Below are positions 32,287 through 43,650 of a stretch of DNA of 64,000 nucleotides, in pieces. Numbering within the stretch: position 1 is the stretch's first letter; each line of letters opens with the position of its first letter. This DNA is from Coix lacryma-jobi var. lacryma-jobi (taxonomy: Eukaryota; Streptophyta; Magnoliopsida; Poales; Poaceae), in assembly GCA_009763385.1 (NCBI GenBank), contig CM019822.1, forward strand, positions 26,530,842-26,594,841, given 5' to 3'. Both the position numbers and the translations under genes were made by a program. Under the pieces are notes generated by a model, which worked only from the letters and a program-made list of their open reading frames with translations, was not told the DNA's origin and searched no databases.

Positions 32287-33908
32287 CTAGAACGACGCGA
32301 CGGCCGGCCCAAGCCCAAGAAGCGCGGCCGGGACCGGTGCCAGCGGGAGCGGGCCGAGGACGTCGTCCTCCTTCATGCGGCGCATCTCCAGCACCTTGCG
32401 GTGGGAGTTGGAGTGGATGCTGCTCACGAACGTGGGGCTGCAAGCCGGGCGGTACTCCGGGAGCAGCCGCCCGGACTTGTAACGCACCCCGCACGCGTTG
32501 CACAGCGTCTTGGCGCCCTCGGGCCCCGCGCGCCACTGCGGCGTCTTCTGCACGCCGCAATGGCTGCAGCGCCGGTCGCCCTGGGCCGGCGCGGAGCCAG
32601 CGCCGGCGCCGGTGCGGGCGCCGCCCGCGAGCTGGGGCGGCCTGGGGTGGTGCTTCGGCTTGCGGCCGCGCTTCTTGGCCTTGCCGCCGCTCTTCCCTTG
32701 CTTGGACTTCTTCTTCTTCTTGGGCCGCGGCGGCGTCTCGTCGAGGAGGAAGTGCGGCGACGAGGACAGGAAGAGGAGGCACGACGAGTCCGCCGGGAGC
32801 AGCAGCAGCGGCGAGAACGAGGCGGACGAGGAGGTGCAGGACGACGACGTGGTGGTCGTGGAGGACGTCGACGTCGCCGCCGTCGACTCCGACAGCGGCG
32901 GCGCTCCGCCGGAGAGCGACCACACGGAGGCCCGCGACCGCTTGCTGCGCTTCGCCTTCACGGGCACCCGCGCCTCCGTCGACAGCGCGCATATGGTCGG
33001 CGTCGGGCTCCGCTGCATATGCGGCATAGGGCCAGCCGCTTCCAGCGGCCGACGCGCGGCTCCCAGCAGCGCCGCGGGTAGCTTCGGCGGCGGCGGGAGC
33101 TCGGCGAGCGAGTCGTCCATGATGCGGGACACCCACTCCAGCTCCTCGGCGTCATGGGCCTGAAAACACAACACGGCACACCGAAACCTCAACAACCAAG
33201 GCGCGGAAATGGAACCTTGTGTTGTGTGTCCTTGACTCCTCCTTGTGGGGGAGAAGGAACCCAAAAAAAAAAAAAAAAAAAACAAGAAAGAAAGACGGCC
33301 GCCGCCTTGCCGGCAAAGGACGGACGAGGTCAAAAGTCGTTGTGCTCTTACCGGCAGCGGGAGGTCCATCATCTGGTGCGGCGGAACCGGGAGCGTCATG
33401 AGCTCGTAGGACACCACCGACGACGACTCGTGGGAGTCACTGGACAGCTTGTCCTCGTCCTCCACGGCCGCGCCCGGCGCCGGCGCCGCGTCTTCCAGCT
33501 CGGCTAAGTCCTTGTCAACCTCGCAGAGGTCCTCGAGGTCCAGAAGGTCCTCCACGAAGAACTCGTCCGCAACAAAGACGGCGACGCCCCTGTCCGCGCC
33601 TCCGCACGCCGCCGGGCCCGCCGCGACCTCCTCGGCCGCCGCCGCCGCCGCCTCGCGCGGCCTGAGGCTACTCCTCAGGGCCAGGGCGGACGACACCGGG
33701 CCCTCTCTCTCCAGCTGAAACCGCGCACACAGAGACCAAAACTCCCGTCAGTTTTCCAAGAGTAGCCAAAGAGAGAAGAGCGAAAAGAACGTGGTTTCCT
33801 TTTCTTTTTTTCCTTCTTGTCCTTCTTGCAGCAACCGCCGCGCACGTCTGAGTGGGGGGAGAGAGACCTTACCAGCGAGCCGTGGTGGTGCGCGGAGAAC
33901 GACGCCAT
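32287..33908 (-). CDS. GATA transcription factor (plant subfamily I)
   Basis: A nuclear DNA-binding regulator recognising WGATAR sites. Three exons join in phase: 33873-33908 (MASFSAHHHGSL), 33352-33714 and 32287-33159, giving 422 residues. Introns have GTAAG donors (33872, 33351) and TTTCAG or TTTTCAG acceptors. Exon 2 begins LEREGPVSSALALRSSLR and holds the acidic motif FFVEDLLDLEDLCEVDKD typical of subfamily I. Exon 3 has Ser/Thr runs, a basic KKKKKSKQGKSGGKAKKRGRK stretch (likely nuclear localisation), then the zinc finger C331-X2-C334-X18-C353-X2-C356 (CSHCGVQKTPQW to CNACGVRYKSGRL), the loop length of plant subfamily I. The tail LLPEYRPACSPTF is conserved. The start was chosen because GCCATGG is a strong context and homologs begin near here. 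The frame stays open upstream (ATGs at 34049 and 34217), so a longer N-terminus cannot be excluded. Intact and, in this window, the only gene that looks functional. Confidence 0.93.
33258..33280. repeat. A/T homopolymer in GATA intron 2
   Basis: A run of about 21 A on the plus strand (T on the coding strand) lies inside the second intron, near the branch-point/acceptor side. It is length-unstable and a likely site of consensus error, but outside the coding region. Confidence 0.85.
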
Positions 33909-34251
33909 GGCGGGAGCGGAGCCGGAGCCGGAGCAGGAGGGAGACGAGGAACGGGTGAAAAGGAGAGGCGAGGAGGAGGCGTGGGGGAAGTGGGAAGCAG
34001 GGGAAAAGGCAGCGAGGGTGGTAGCGATGAGCAGCGTCTGGTGGGTCATTGAATGGCTGCCAAAAGTCCGTGCGCGCAACAAATGCACTGTGGATTTCCC
34101 TCCCTCGCCGCTTGCCCTTTTCCCCCGGGACCCCGCCCGGTATAGGCACTTGGATTGCCCTAGTCTTTTGTAATTTTTTATTACCGCTAATTTGAACTCG
34201 CTGGTCGTCCAATCCAAAATACTTGTGAGACATAGTCTACCGCTACCGCAA

Positions 34252-35110
34252 GAGCATCTCCAACAATTTGGTAAAATTAACTTGTCAAATGTTGTGTTTT
34301 AACAAGTTGTCAAAATAATATACCAAGTTAAAAAGAAGCTCTCTCCAACAGTTTTTTATTTTCAACTTGCCAAAACTGAAAAAAGGGCCCACACATATAT
34401 ATACACACTAATTACTATAGTACTCCCTCCGTCCATAAAAACATGCAATTATGGGATCCGTGCCGGTCAAATTGATTCAAATTTGACCAAAGTTATAATA
34501 AAAAAAATTAGTATTTATGTCGTTAAATAAAATTATTATGAAAATATATTCTATTACCAATCTAATGATATATTTTTTATAAAAAAATATTAGTATTTTT
34601 TTATATAACTTCGGTCAAAGTTCAAAATGTTTGACTCCTCGATATGTGAGAATTGCATGTTTTATTGGACGGAGCCAGTATATGTCAATGTATGTGCATC
34701 TATGCAAATGAGCGAGCACATGCAATGCAATCAGTGACAGATAAGACACATCATAAGACCGTTCTCGTCGCACTTACCGCACCTCTCCGCCCCTCTGTCC
34801 GCCGTCGTCACCTTGCAGTTGTCGCCGCACTCCCAGCACGACACGAACCGTGTGCCACCGCAACCCTCGCAGCCGCGACTGTCCTTGGCCGCGCACACGC
34901 CTCGCCCCGCGCCTTGGCCCACAGCATCATCTTCCGCGTTTGAGGATAGCAAGTTCGATAGCAAGTCTGTATATATGTGAGTGTGAGACCTCAGGATAGC
35001 AAGTTTGTATAAATAGCAAGTTGGTTTGAGGAGTTGTTGGAGAAAGAATTTTGTGATTTTGCCAAATTAATTAAGATAACAAGTTGATTTCAGGAGTTGT
35101 TGGAGATGCC
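34252..35110. mobile_element. MITE-like element with GAGCATCTCCAACAA termini
   Basis: The left end GAGCATCTCCAACAATTTGG has an inverted partner in AGTTGTTGGAGATGCC ending near 35110. A nearly identical GAGGAGTTGTTGGAGA occurs just inside at about 35025, so the 3' end is partly duplicated. A Stowaway MITE is nested within. GC-rich frames at 34730-34960 are not recognised. It lies upstream of the GATA gene; superfamily uncertain. Confidence 0.5.
34423..34678. mobile_element. Stowaway MITE (nested)
   Basis: It starts CTCCCTCCGTCCATAAAAAC and ends TTTTATTGGACGGAGCCAG with TA on both sides (34421-34422, 34679-34680). GGTCAAA/TTTGACC inner motifs are in inverted arrangement. It lies about 0.5 kb upstream of the GATA start codon. 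Confidence 0.88.
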
Positions 35111-36003
35111 TTGTAAAAAAATCTTGCCACACTTTAGTTGTCACACTTTGAATGTCTAAAGAAATCTTGCAACATTTTTTGTGTTGCTCTATGACATGTG
35201 GAGTCTAAAATAATCATACCTAACTTTAGTTGTCAATCAAACCCTTACCAACTTGGTTAAACTTGTGTAAGGTGAAGTGTTGTAAAATGTGGCTAGCAAC
35301 CAAACAGCCCATACAATACCAACTTGGTTAAACTTGTCTAAAGGTGAAGTGTTGCAAGGTGTGGTTAGCAACCAAACAGCCCGTGCAAACAGAAACAGCT
35401 GTACTACATGCATTAACTATGCGCCGTATACGTACGAGCCTGATTACTCCTGCTCTCCCTACGCGCGTCTTTCTTAATTTTTTTAAAAAGGAAAAATGTT
35501 ACTACTGTACAGTCAAGTGGAATCAAGGTAGGCGGGCAGGCACAGGTTCCTCACTGTGACGACAAACAAATTCGCCGCGCAATTATTCGGATTATTTTGC
35601 CGGTGACCCACTTTGGGCCGGCGCGGCAAGTGACGGGAGGTGGCGGAGTGATTAGTGGCGTGCGCTCGGGCCATGCGTGGCGGGCCCGGGCCGGGGGCAC
35701 CCGCGGGGGATCCCTCTCCTCCTCATCAGAACGCCCCGCCCCGGTCCAGAAATCCGGATTCGGAAAGCCTAAGCGCGGTTTGCTTCGGCGGCCGAATTGG
35801 CTGGCTATCATCGAGAGCGAGGGTCCTCTGTACTACCAGGTGTTGATTCGCTGCCGGTCGTGGCACCGGCAGCGCACATTGTGTGGAGCAGGGTGCCCGT
35901 GTGCTGCACCGCTGTTTAGGCATGGTTTGCCTTGGTTTGGTTCGTGCCTCCATAGTTTTGGCTGCGCACCCGTGTCAGCTATGTGCAACATGCTGTGCTA
36001 GAC
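35111..36003. other. Non-coding DNA with a 72-bp tandem repeat and a GC-rich patch
   Basis: ACCAACTTGGTTAAACTTGT starts near 35248 and again near 35320, each followed by a GTGAAGTGTTG..GTGTGG.TAGCAACCAAACAGCCC segment (period about 72). From 35520 to 35990 the DNA is GC-rich with overlapping frames on both strands and no recognisable domain. No gene supported. Confidence 0.5.
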
Positions 36004-36048
36004 TGGGTGGGTGGGTGGGTGGGTGGGTGTGTGTGGGGGGGGGGGGGG
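36004..36048. repeat. (GGGT)n and poly-G tract
   Basis: Six or so GGGT units run into TGTGTGT and a run of about 14 G. Four or more G-triplets with one-base loops fit a G-quadruplex-forming motif on the plus strand. No gene is adjacent. Confidence 0.9.
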
Positions 36049-36627
36049 ATTATTAGACTTGAGGCTGGCCACACCCCTTGTAAAAAAAATTCTACTTCAG
36101 GCTGCACAAAATTGTTGCGCCCACGAAGGGTCGGTCCACGTTAAGAGCACAAGAATCGTACTCCTGTCATCGAGTGGATGTGTTCACTTGAACTCTTCCG
36201 CCATACTATGATCTCTCACATGATACTAAATTAATCTAAATAAGTTCAAACGATCTGAGTCAGTATAAATTATATTGCTCTTTTTTTTTTACTTCTCCGT
36301 GTAAAAAAATGTGACACCCACCGTCATCACATCATTCGTCAGTTGATTAGTTAGTACTATATGCATTGTTTAGTATTTTTTGATCCTCGGCTAAACTGAA
36401 AGCATGTTTAAAGAGGCTCCAACTGGCTCTAGCTCTGGCTTCTCGTGGAGCCCACTATAGCACCTAAGCCCCAGAGGAGTTTATTTTTGATGTAGTCGAA
36501 GACATTTTTTATGTAGCAAATTAGTGTCCAACAGTGACTAACAGTGTTGCTACAATATTTCTAGAGCCGGAGCCGAGCACCCAAAACCTCACCACCCCAC
36601 CCGTAATTGTTAGGAGACCTAGATTAA
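36049..36627. other. Intergenic DNA, possible decayed MITE at 36395-36600
   Basis: AGGCTCCAACTGGCTCTAGCTC near 36415 and GAGCCGGAGCCGAGC near 36570 are weakly inverted, as in grass MITEs with CCAACTGGCTC ends. No coding signal. Confidence 0.35.
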
Positions 36628-36680
36628 GGGCTCCTTTGGAACACAAGATAACCAAGACACATGAATAAGAAAAAAAATTA
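36628..36680. mobile_element. Tourist-like MITE, left part (split by MULE-2)
   Basis: It starts GGGCTCCTTTGGAACACAAG after TAA (36625-36627). The matching right end (GTTTCAAAGGGGGC, then TAA) is at 49993. The MITE is cut by the MULE at 36681; the last nine bases here (AAAAAATTA) are the MULE target duplication. Confidence 0.8.
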
Positions 36681-37569
36681 GGAAAAATTGGTTGTGTAGC
36701 ATCGAAAGATCCAGATCTCCGTAAAATACCATCGAAAGCTTACGGCTGTGTGAAATAGCACTGAAAGATGCGTCCGTCGACTGAAAGTACCATTATGTTA
36801 ACTTTTGCCTGCAGAAACGTTAAATTGACCTCAAACCCGAACATGAAATTACTTATTTGCCCATACCTTATCCTATCTCATCCTCACCCATCGCCATCGG
36901 CCACCATTCTGCTCGGGTCTCACCACGCTCGCTCGGCCCTTCCGCCGCCGGCGGGTTTCGGTTCCTGCGTGCGGCGACCGCCGGCCACCCAGCACCGCCT
37001 CCGCCAGGCCGCCGACCGGGCTGCGCGGGCGCCTCGCCAACTCGTCCCTCCGCCAGCCACCGGACACCGTCTTCGCCAGGCCGCTGACCAGCCTGCGCAT
37101 CGCGGCGCCTTTTGCCATCTCGCCCCTCCGCCAACAACGCCTGCAGCCCCTGTGTGGCACCTTCGCCAGACTGCCAGCTCCACTGGCCACCGAATGCACC
37201 TACACAGTCGACAGCACAATGCGGATCAATCTAATATCCCCGATTATGGGTAAGAACGAATCCTTAGCTATCTACTGCATCATGGTTCATAGTACATCTG
37301 AAATTAGTTGCATGCAATTATTTGTGATATCCAGTTCATGGTTGTTTACAGCATATCCAGTTCATGGTTTGTAGTGCTCTGAAATTAGTTGCATGCGATT
37401 ATTTGTGATATCCAGTTCATTTGTGTGTGCGATCTGGTTTGAGAATATGGTCAGTGATGAGAAACAGAGAAAGGTCTATTGGAAGCAGTGCTAATTCATT
37501 TGCCTGCTACTATTTCAGGATCTGACCCATGCATGTAGAGTAGTGATTGATGTTTTCTTCGTACTCAAC

Positions 37570-38742
37570 TGTTGAGGATGATCGATCTGTGTATAAAAAG
37601 GGTTAGACGCTTGGATTGGTGGGTGGATGCAGAAGAGTACTCCATCATTGACATGGAAAAAGATGTTTTCAAGCACTTCAGTTGGGCTACCTATCAGGAA
37701 GCAAATTTCTGGTTTGTGGATTAGAACAATAGAATAGTTCGCCTTGGTAGTGACCAAGAGCTTTCTAACTTTGCTGCGAGCTTCAAAAGGGTGGAGTTCA
37801 TGACTATAGATAGATGTGAGCATGTTGATATGGCTTTGACTGGACTGAAATGGAGAATGAAGACAAGTGTCAGATGAAGAAAAAGAAGTGCTAGCTGAAA
37901 AGAACGGCGGACAGCTTCAGCTCACAGAAATGTTTCAGAGGATGCATGTAGCGCGTAGAATTGGATGGTTAGATGGGCCTTCCAACCGCAACTTGGTGTT
38001 ACAGCTGCTCGGTCCTTCCAGAGAGTAGAGGAGGAGGAGGAGGAGGAGGGTGACCATTACATGGAGCCTGGTGTTGATCGTGAGGGAGATGATCCAGTTG
38101 GAGCTGTGATGAAGAGTGGAGGTATTTCAATAAGGTACATGAAGAAACAAGTAATGAGAAAGTGCAGCAAGAAAACAAGAAAATGGAGAAACAACAAAAT
38201 TTGTAAGTGAAGACAATGATCCTGAGGTTGTGCCCAGTGATGAAGCCACCATGTTGCGGGATGCTTCGTATGTTCCATACAATACATATGACAGAGACAA
38301 CCCTGATATAAAGGAAGGTTCAACATTTACTGATAAAACAGGCATTCGTACTAATGATCAAGCAATATGCCATAAAAAGGGAGTTTCAAACATTTATTGA
38401 GCATAGTGATAAATCAAGATATAGGGCACGATGTGGAGATCTAAAATGTGGATGGGAAGTTCATGCCCAGAAACTTTTGTTGCACCACTTTCATGGTATA
38501 CTACTATGCAAGTTTTTTTCAATGTTCTTTTAATTATTTTAGATCCCATACCTCGACTTTCATGGTATACTACTATGCATGTTTTTCCATGTTTTCTTCA
38601 TATTTAAACACTAAATTCAGATCTCGTATCTTCTATTATTTTCAGGTTGTGTCAATAGGTCCTAGTCATACTTGTGCTAGCACCAGCCAAGTGAGGGGTA
38701 AGGAGGCTAGCAAAGCCTGGATTGCTGATAGAGCAACAGAGG
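37570..38742 (+). pseudogene. MULE-2 transposase, 5' part
   Basis: Decayed 5' exons of the MULE-2 transposase. At 37595-37870 the frame reads LDWWVDAEEYSIIDMEKDVF, then YQEANFWFVD, a stop (TAG 37722-37724), and RIVRLGSDQELSNF, an N-terminal domain usual in this clade. An acidic run of GAG codons (about 38027-38050) follows. The MuDR-type DNA-binding region is near 38345-38480 (MIKQYAIKREFQTFIEHSDK, YRARCGDLKCGWEVHAQKL). An intron with repeated TTCATGGTATACTACTATGC (38495 and 38560) ends at a TTTTCAG acceptor near 38645. The exon VVSIGPSHTCAS to WIADRATEV runs into the LTR element at 38743. Besides the stop there are frame changes near 38110, 38200 and 38345. Confidence 0.85.
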
Positions 38743-41700
38743 TGTGACGGAACCGCCCAATAATGTGGCCCACTTGCACACGTCATCGTCATAGGGAGCC
38801 CAATGACTGTGCAAATGAAACACGTTACTGGAAAGATCCGTCGGGTGTCCCCGAGAGGACCCCGAATTACTCACGAGCCACAGGACCATCATCATGAAGG
38901 TTGGAATAATTACAACATTACAACAGTTGATACAAAATACCATCGGAGTGCGGAAGCAAGATAGATAAACTTTACAAATTATGAAGATGTTACTTTTTAC
39001 ATAAAAATAACTGGTATTGCGGAAGTAGAGTAGTATGACAGAACCACACTTAGGCGGAGTACCTAAGTTGGAGAAGAGGAACAACCAGATCACGTCAAGC
39101 CCACTGACATGATCATGATCAACACCACCTAATAGAAACCTGCAACAGGGGATTAACAAACCCTGAGTACTGGGGTACTCAACAAGACTTACCCGACTAA
39201 AGAAAAGGGAGAAGACTCAGGAATGAAAGGCTTAGGGTAGTCAAGGTAAGGCTTAAGTATTTTGCAGAAAAAACATTTTGTAAACCTTGTTTTATTTTGG
39301 AAAGATTCAAGCATTTCTCAATTCTTCATTGTCCATGATTCATTTTACATTTCAAAACATACCTAGTTGAGAACCACTCTCCGTTGACAGTCAGTGACCA
39401 AGTCTCCATAACCGAGGAGCAACGTTAATCCGGATAAATAATACTCAGCTGAGGATCCCTATCCACACTGCATATGTAGCACCCAAGCTTGCATATGCCA
39501 ACTCGTCTACCACGATTCCTCCAAGATTGGGCCCGGTCCTACGCCACCCGGAAGTACAGTACACCACTCCTATCCAGGTACGACGACCACGTGGGTACAT
39601 GCTACTTCCGCCATCTCTCCACTCCCAGTGCGCGGTTGTCGGTCCAATAAAGGATTCCTTGGAGCCAGAGCTTTCCGTAGTATGTGAATAGTTGCAAGTC
39701 TTGGCCAGCAGGCCCCCATACGGATGGTCCCTAATTTTCCAGCCAGAACTATACCTTGGTCATATCTCACCCAAGCGTAATAGTCCTGTCAGTTTTTCAA
39801 CCCTGTCCCGGTCGGTGTCAACTGTTGAGTCCCGGACTACAACATGACGGCACCGTACGCGCGGACAACCTCTTCTCGACAATGACCACATGCTAGCTAG
39901 GCAAGCAGTCATCGAACGAGAAGTAAAGCCAAATTCCCATAAAGATTCTTTCAGTGATCACACTTTTGAAAATGGCATTTTATTGCAAATCTATAGTATA
40001 GCATCACTAAGCATTTTGCAAATAGTTTTAAAGCAGGGCTGGTGGATCTTCTGGTGGAGGTAAATAATGCAGGTAATAGGTCATCACACAACTCCTATAA
40101 CCTAATGCAGTAGTTTAACTCAAAAGCATTTAAGGAAAACATTTTATAAAACCAAGGAAGGGTTAAATGCATCGGGGCTTGCCTTCGTTGCAGGGAAGAT
40201 AAGATCCAAGAAAGATTGACACAAGTTAGTTCGTTTGCTGCTTGAAGTTAAGTCTTTTTCGACGAAGCCTGTCCAACAAGAACCCTCCTCCGAGGCTCGT
40301 TCGACAATGGTGAACACCAGAGCTTGATCAACACGACTTCAACACTCTTGGATACTACACGTGGATAAATGATGTATGCTTTAACATGATGCCATGGAAT
40401 GCATGCTAAGGTGCAGGACAAGACTACTGATTCTAGAGTACAAGTTTCTAACATGTGAGTAACTTCTAGGATAGACATAAAGATTAATTATATTTATCTT
40501 TTTAAGCAAGATTAAACAAACTTATTAAGCATTATTTACAAAACATTGCAAGGCATCACAATCATCATAGACCAGAGGGGTGGGGTCTATGAACAGCAAA
40601 CAATCCAAAAGGTCACACCATGATTACTTTTCTGTTTTTCCTAATTTATTTTAAAAGATCATTTTATACAGTTGTCCCAAAATTTACCAAATTAATCTCA
40701 TAGGTTCATCATGGTGTAAATAGATGACAAAACAAATTTCATGACCTTTGGAGCTATACATGTTTTACTAAAAACCTAAAACTATCCATTTATTAATTAA
40801 AAGGAGGATTTTTCATATTTTAAACTTTGCAGAAAAGTAGAGTTTCTTATTTTTCTAAAATACTACACAGAGCAAGGAACACACAACATTTATCTCAAGA
40901 TTTTTAGAACAACAGATTAAACCTCACAAAAAGAAGAAAACAAAACACTATTCATATTTTTAAAAGAAAAGGAAAACTGTGCTTCTCTCGAGGCTCGGCG
41001 CGCTTGCTTATAAGGCGGACAGCGGACCGGTCGCTCGAGGTCTCGGCTGGGAAGGCAGAGGGTGGGGATAGCTTCGCGGGCTCACCAGGAGTTGGAAACG
41101 AGGCTCGGCGAGGCGGTGCAAGGGTCGGAGGCGGGAGCTCGATGGTGGCGAGGCCTCGGCGGAGGCTCGGCTAACCTCTCGAGGGTAGCCTCGGCGTGCT
41201 CGAGGCTCAGTCCGAGGGTGGCTGCGATTCGCCCGAGGCTGAGGGTGGGGCTCGGCTGCTTCGAGGGGGCGCGGTTCGCAGGCGTGCTCGAGGGTGAGGC
41301 TCGAGGGGACGCTCGAGGGTGAGGCTCGAGGCTGGCCTTGGCATGTTCGAGAGATGCGGCTCGAGGGATGTGGCTCGAGGGGACGCTTGAGGGTGTGCGG
41401 TTCGAGGGTTGGCTCGAAGGTTGGCTCGAGGGTGAGGCTCGAGCGATTCGCCGGAGTTGGAGGGGAGTCGCTGCGCCGGCGAAGGAAAGGACGGAGGGGT
41501 GAAATTGGTGGCTTGGGAAGGTGGAGAAGCTCAAGGCGAAGGCAGTGGCGGCCTTGGCGGGCGCTGGGGCTGCCTGATGGCTTGGGTTGGCGAGGAAGTG
41601 TTGGTGGTGGCAATGGGGAGCTTGGTGGCTTTTATAGGCGCGGGGTGATGCCGGGGTCCGGGCGAAGGACGGTGGGGGTCCGGGCGAAGAGGACGGTGGG

Positions 41701-42436
41701 GGTCCGGGCAAGAGGACGGTGGGGGTCCGGGCAAGAGGACGGTAGGGGTCCGGGCAAGAGGACGGTGGGGGTCCGGGCAAGAGGACGGTGGGGGTCCGGG
41801 CAAGAGGACGGTGGGGGTCCGGGCAAGAGGACGGTGGGGGTCCGGGCAAAAGGACGGTGGGGGTCCGGGCAAAAGGACGGTGGGGGTCCGGGCAAAAGGA
41901 CGGTGGGGGTCCGGGCAAAAGGACGGTGGGGGTCCGGGCAAAAGGACGGTGGGGGTCCGGGCAAAAGGATGGTGGGGGTCCGGGCAAAAGGACTGTGGGG
42001 GTCCGGGCAAAAGGACGGTGGGGGCCGGGTGAGGATGAGGTAGGGGTCCTCCAGCTATGCACAGTGAAAACCTATTCTTCTTTTGAAATCTTGAAAATTA
42101 CTCCTAAACTTTGAACTGCACAAAGAAAACTCAAACACCAAAGTTGTTTAGAATTTGAGATCTACAACTTTGCTAAAAGGACCAACTTCAAATTTTGAAC
42201 AACTTTTGAATTAGAAAAAGGGGTAAAACTAGAGTTTGGAAATTTGGGGTTTTTCAAAAGGAATTTAAATTTTATTTTGATTTTTGAATTTTGGTCCTCA
42301 TAACACAGCATCAAAACACTTAACTGAACAAGATCTACACAAAAATTAAGCAAACTTAAATGCATGGCAAGAATGTTTAAAGACTAATGATGATGACATG
42401 TCAGGTTAATTACTTATTAAATACCAGAGGTGTTAC
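38743..42436 (-). mobile_element. Nested LTR element, 3' LTR (left, 3694 bp)
   Basis: It starts TGTGACGGAACC and ends GGTGTTACA. The 5-bp target duplication AGAGG is at 38738-38742 and 47369-47373. It is nearly identical to 43651-47368; by eye I noted four substitutions outside the minisatellite (near 39269, 41017-41019 and 41158). It contains a CTCGAGG-rich zone (40990-41460) and a 16-unit minisatellite. The long open frames within it are products of these repeats. Confidence 0.92.
41656..42023. repeat. 23-bp minisatellite, 16 units (left LTR)
   Basis: The unit is GTCCGGGCAAAAGGACGGTG plus GGG. Unit starts run from 41656 to 42001, with first spacings of 22 and 24 bp and then a regular 23 bp. 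The right LTR has 17 units, so one unit was gained or lost since insertion or during reverse transcription. Confidence 0.93.
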
Positions 42437-42438
42437 AG

Positions 42439-42453
42439 CCTTCCCCCCTAAAA
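42439..42453 (-). other. Polypurine tract of nested LTR element
   Basis: Read on the minus strand, TTTTAGGGGGGAAGG lies two bases from the left LTR, the expected second-strand primer. It fixes the element on the minus strand. Confidence 0.88.
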
Positions 42454-43635
42454 GAAATCTCGTCCCGAGATTTTAGAAGTTCTTAAAGGCTGGGGTTGAG
42501 TAATGAAAAAGGAAATGTGTCACACTTGTTTCTCGCAAGGAGTTCACAAGGCAACTGGGTTGCGGTTGGGATTACAACTGGGATCAGAACGCGGTTGCAA
42601 GTAGCAAGGTAGAAGACATTTGAGTGGAGCAAGAAAAATTATCAAGAACCAAGAGAGAGCGTACATTAGCTGTGGGTTATAATGGATCATAACTGTAGAC
42701 CTCGATACCTGCGCGCACCCAATGGAAACTTGTGCAATCCGGCACACAGGATTCTTTGGGTTCCGTCGCGGCACCGTGGTCGCCAATCATGGCACCATAA
42801 TAGAGCACAACTTCTATATCCCTCATTTCAATAAGAAGGAAATTATAACCAGAAACAAAGGTTGGTTATAACTACAAGGAAAGTGGCTTTGAACTCCCTT
42901 TCGGGCATTCAGAAATGAAAGCACTTTCATAGTGGACTAGAAGGAATTATGACTATAGGCCTGGATATTAGCGAGCACCTGGCCGTAACGCTCTATGGTG
43001 GCCATCCATAGGCGACTTCAGGTTCCCACGCTTTTATCCGGTCCATAGATCAGGGTCCTTTCAAAGAACACAATTTCAATAACTTTCAACCACCATTCGT
43101 CGTTTTCACGACACCAAGCAACCAGCACATGCCAATTCAAGGCATGACACGCGCTTTCCAGAAGAACCAAGGACTTTACCATGATTTTGACTTTATGTGG
43201 TAGAGTGTATGAAAGATATCCAAAAATTCCCAAGGATTAGGAACTTATGGAATGAAAGTAGCAAGAGCAACAGAATCTAGGGACGATCAACTATCGGGGA
43301 TCATAGCTGCTTTTAGAATTTAGAGAAGAAGCACATTTTTATTATTATGCATGATATGATGCATGCTCGTCCTATACGACCTCTCACTGACAGGAGATCT
43401 CTGTCTCCACCTGTTAGTTAGATATAGGGCTATACTTTATATACTAGCTTCACTGACTTGGTACCTTCTGTCGGAATCACTAGTATAGTCTTCACGAAGT
43501 CTTCCAGCAAAGCAAGAAACTTAGGGAAGGATCGTTTTTAATTTGTTACTTCAAAAAAAAACTTTTAGATTAAGAAACCATTTTGAAGTTTTTCAAAAGT
43601 AATGTTGTAACCAGTCTTCCCTTGATGACAATCCT

Positions 43636-43647
43636 GCTCCGATACCA
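43636..43647 (-). other. Primer-binding site of nested LTR element
   Basis: Read on the minus strand, TGGTATCGGAGC lies three bases inside the right LTR. It matches the initiator Met-tRNA primer site with one change, the same variant seen at 23658 and 26494. Confidence 0.88.
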
Positions 43648-43650
43648 TTC

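Larger units (their letters stand above)
42437..43650 (-). mobile_element. Internal region of nested LTR element (non-coding)
   Basis: The entire interior is only 1214 bp. On the minus strand it begins with the primer site and ends with the polypurine tract. The only open frames are short (for example 42544-42786 and 43018-43233) and match no gag, protease, integrase or reverse transcriptase motif. Long LTRs plus a non-coding interior define a LARD-like non-autonomous element mobilised in trans. Confidence 0.85.

Noticed and set aside
32147..33163. Large overlapping frames at the GATA locus (329-codon minus in another frame; 230-273-codon plus frames)
   Set aside because: Shadows of the GC-rich third exon. 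The true frame has the zinc finger, conserved acidic motif and consistent splice sites.
33160..33351. A continuous 469-codon reading of the GATA gene through intron 2
   Set aside because: The open stretch crosses a T-run and lacks conserved sequence. Good donor (GTAAG) and acceptor (TTTTCAG) sites flank it.
36768..37253. 161-codon frame inside the MULE-2 5' region
   Set aside because: It arises from an imperfect GC-rich repeat in the leader of the transposon. No similarity to transposase or to a known gene.
41008..42114. Long Pro/Arg/Gly-rich open frames on both strands (up to 326 codons), repeated at 45868-46993
   Set aside because: They are made by the 23-bp minisatellite and CTCGAGG-rich repeats inside the LTRs. 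Open frames occur on both strands, with no domains.
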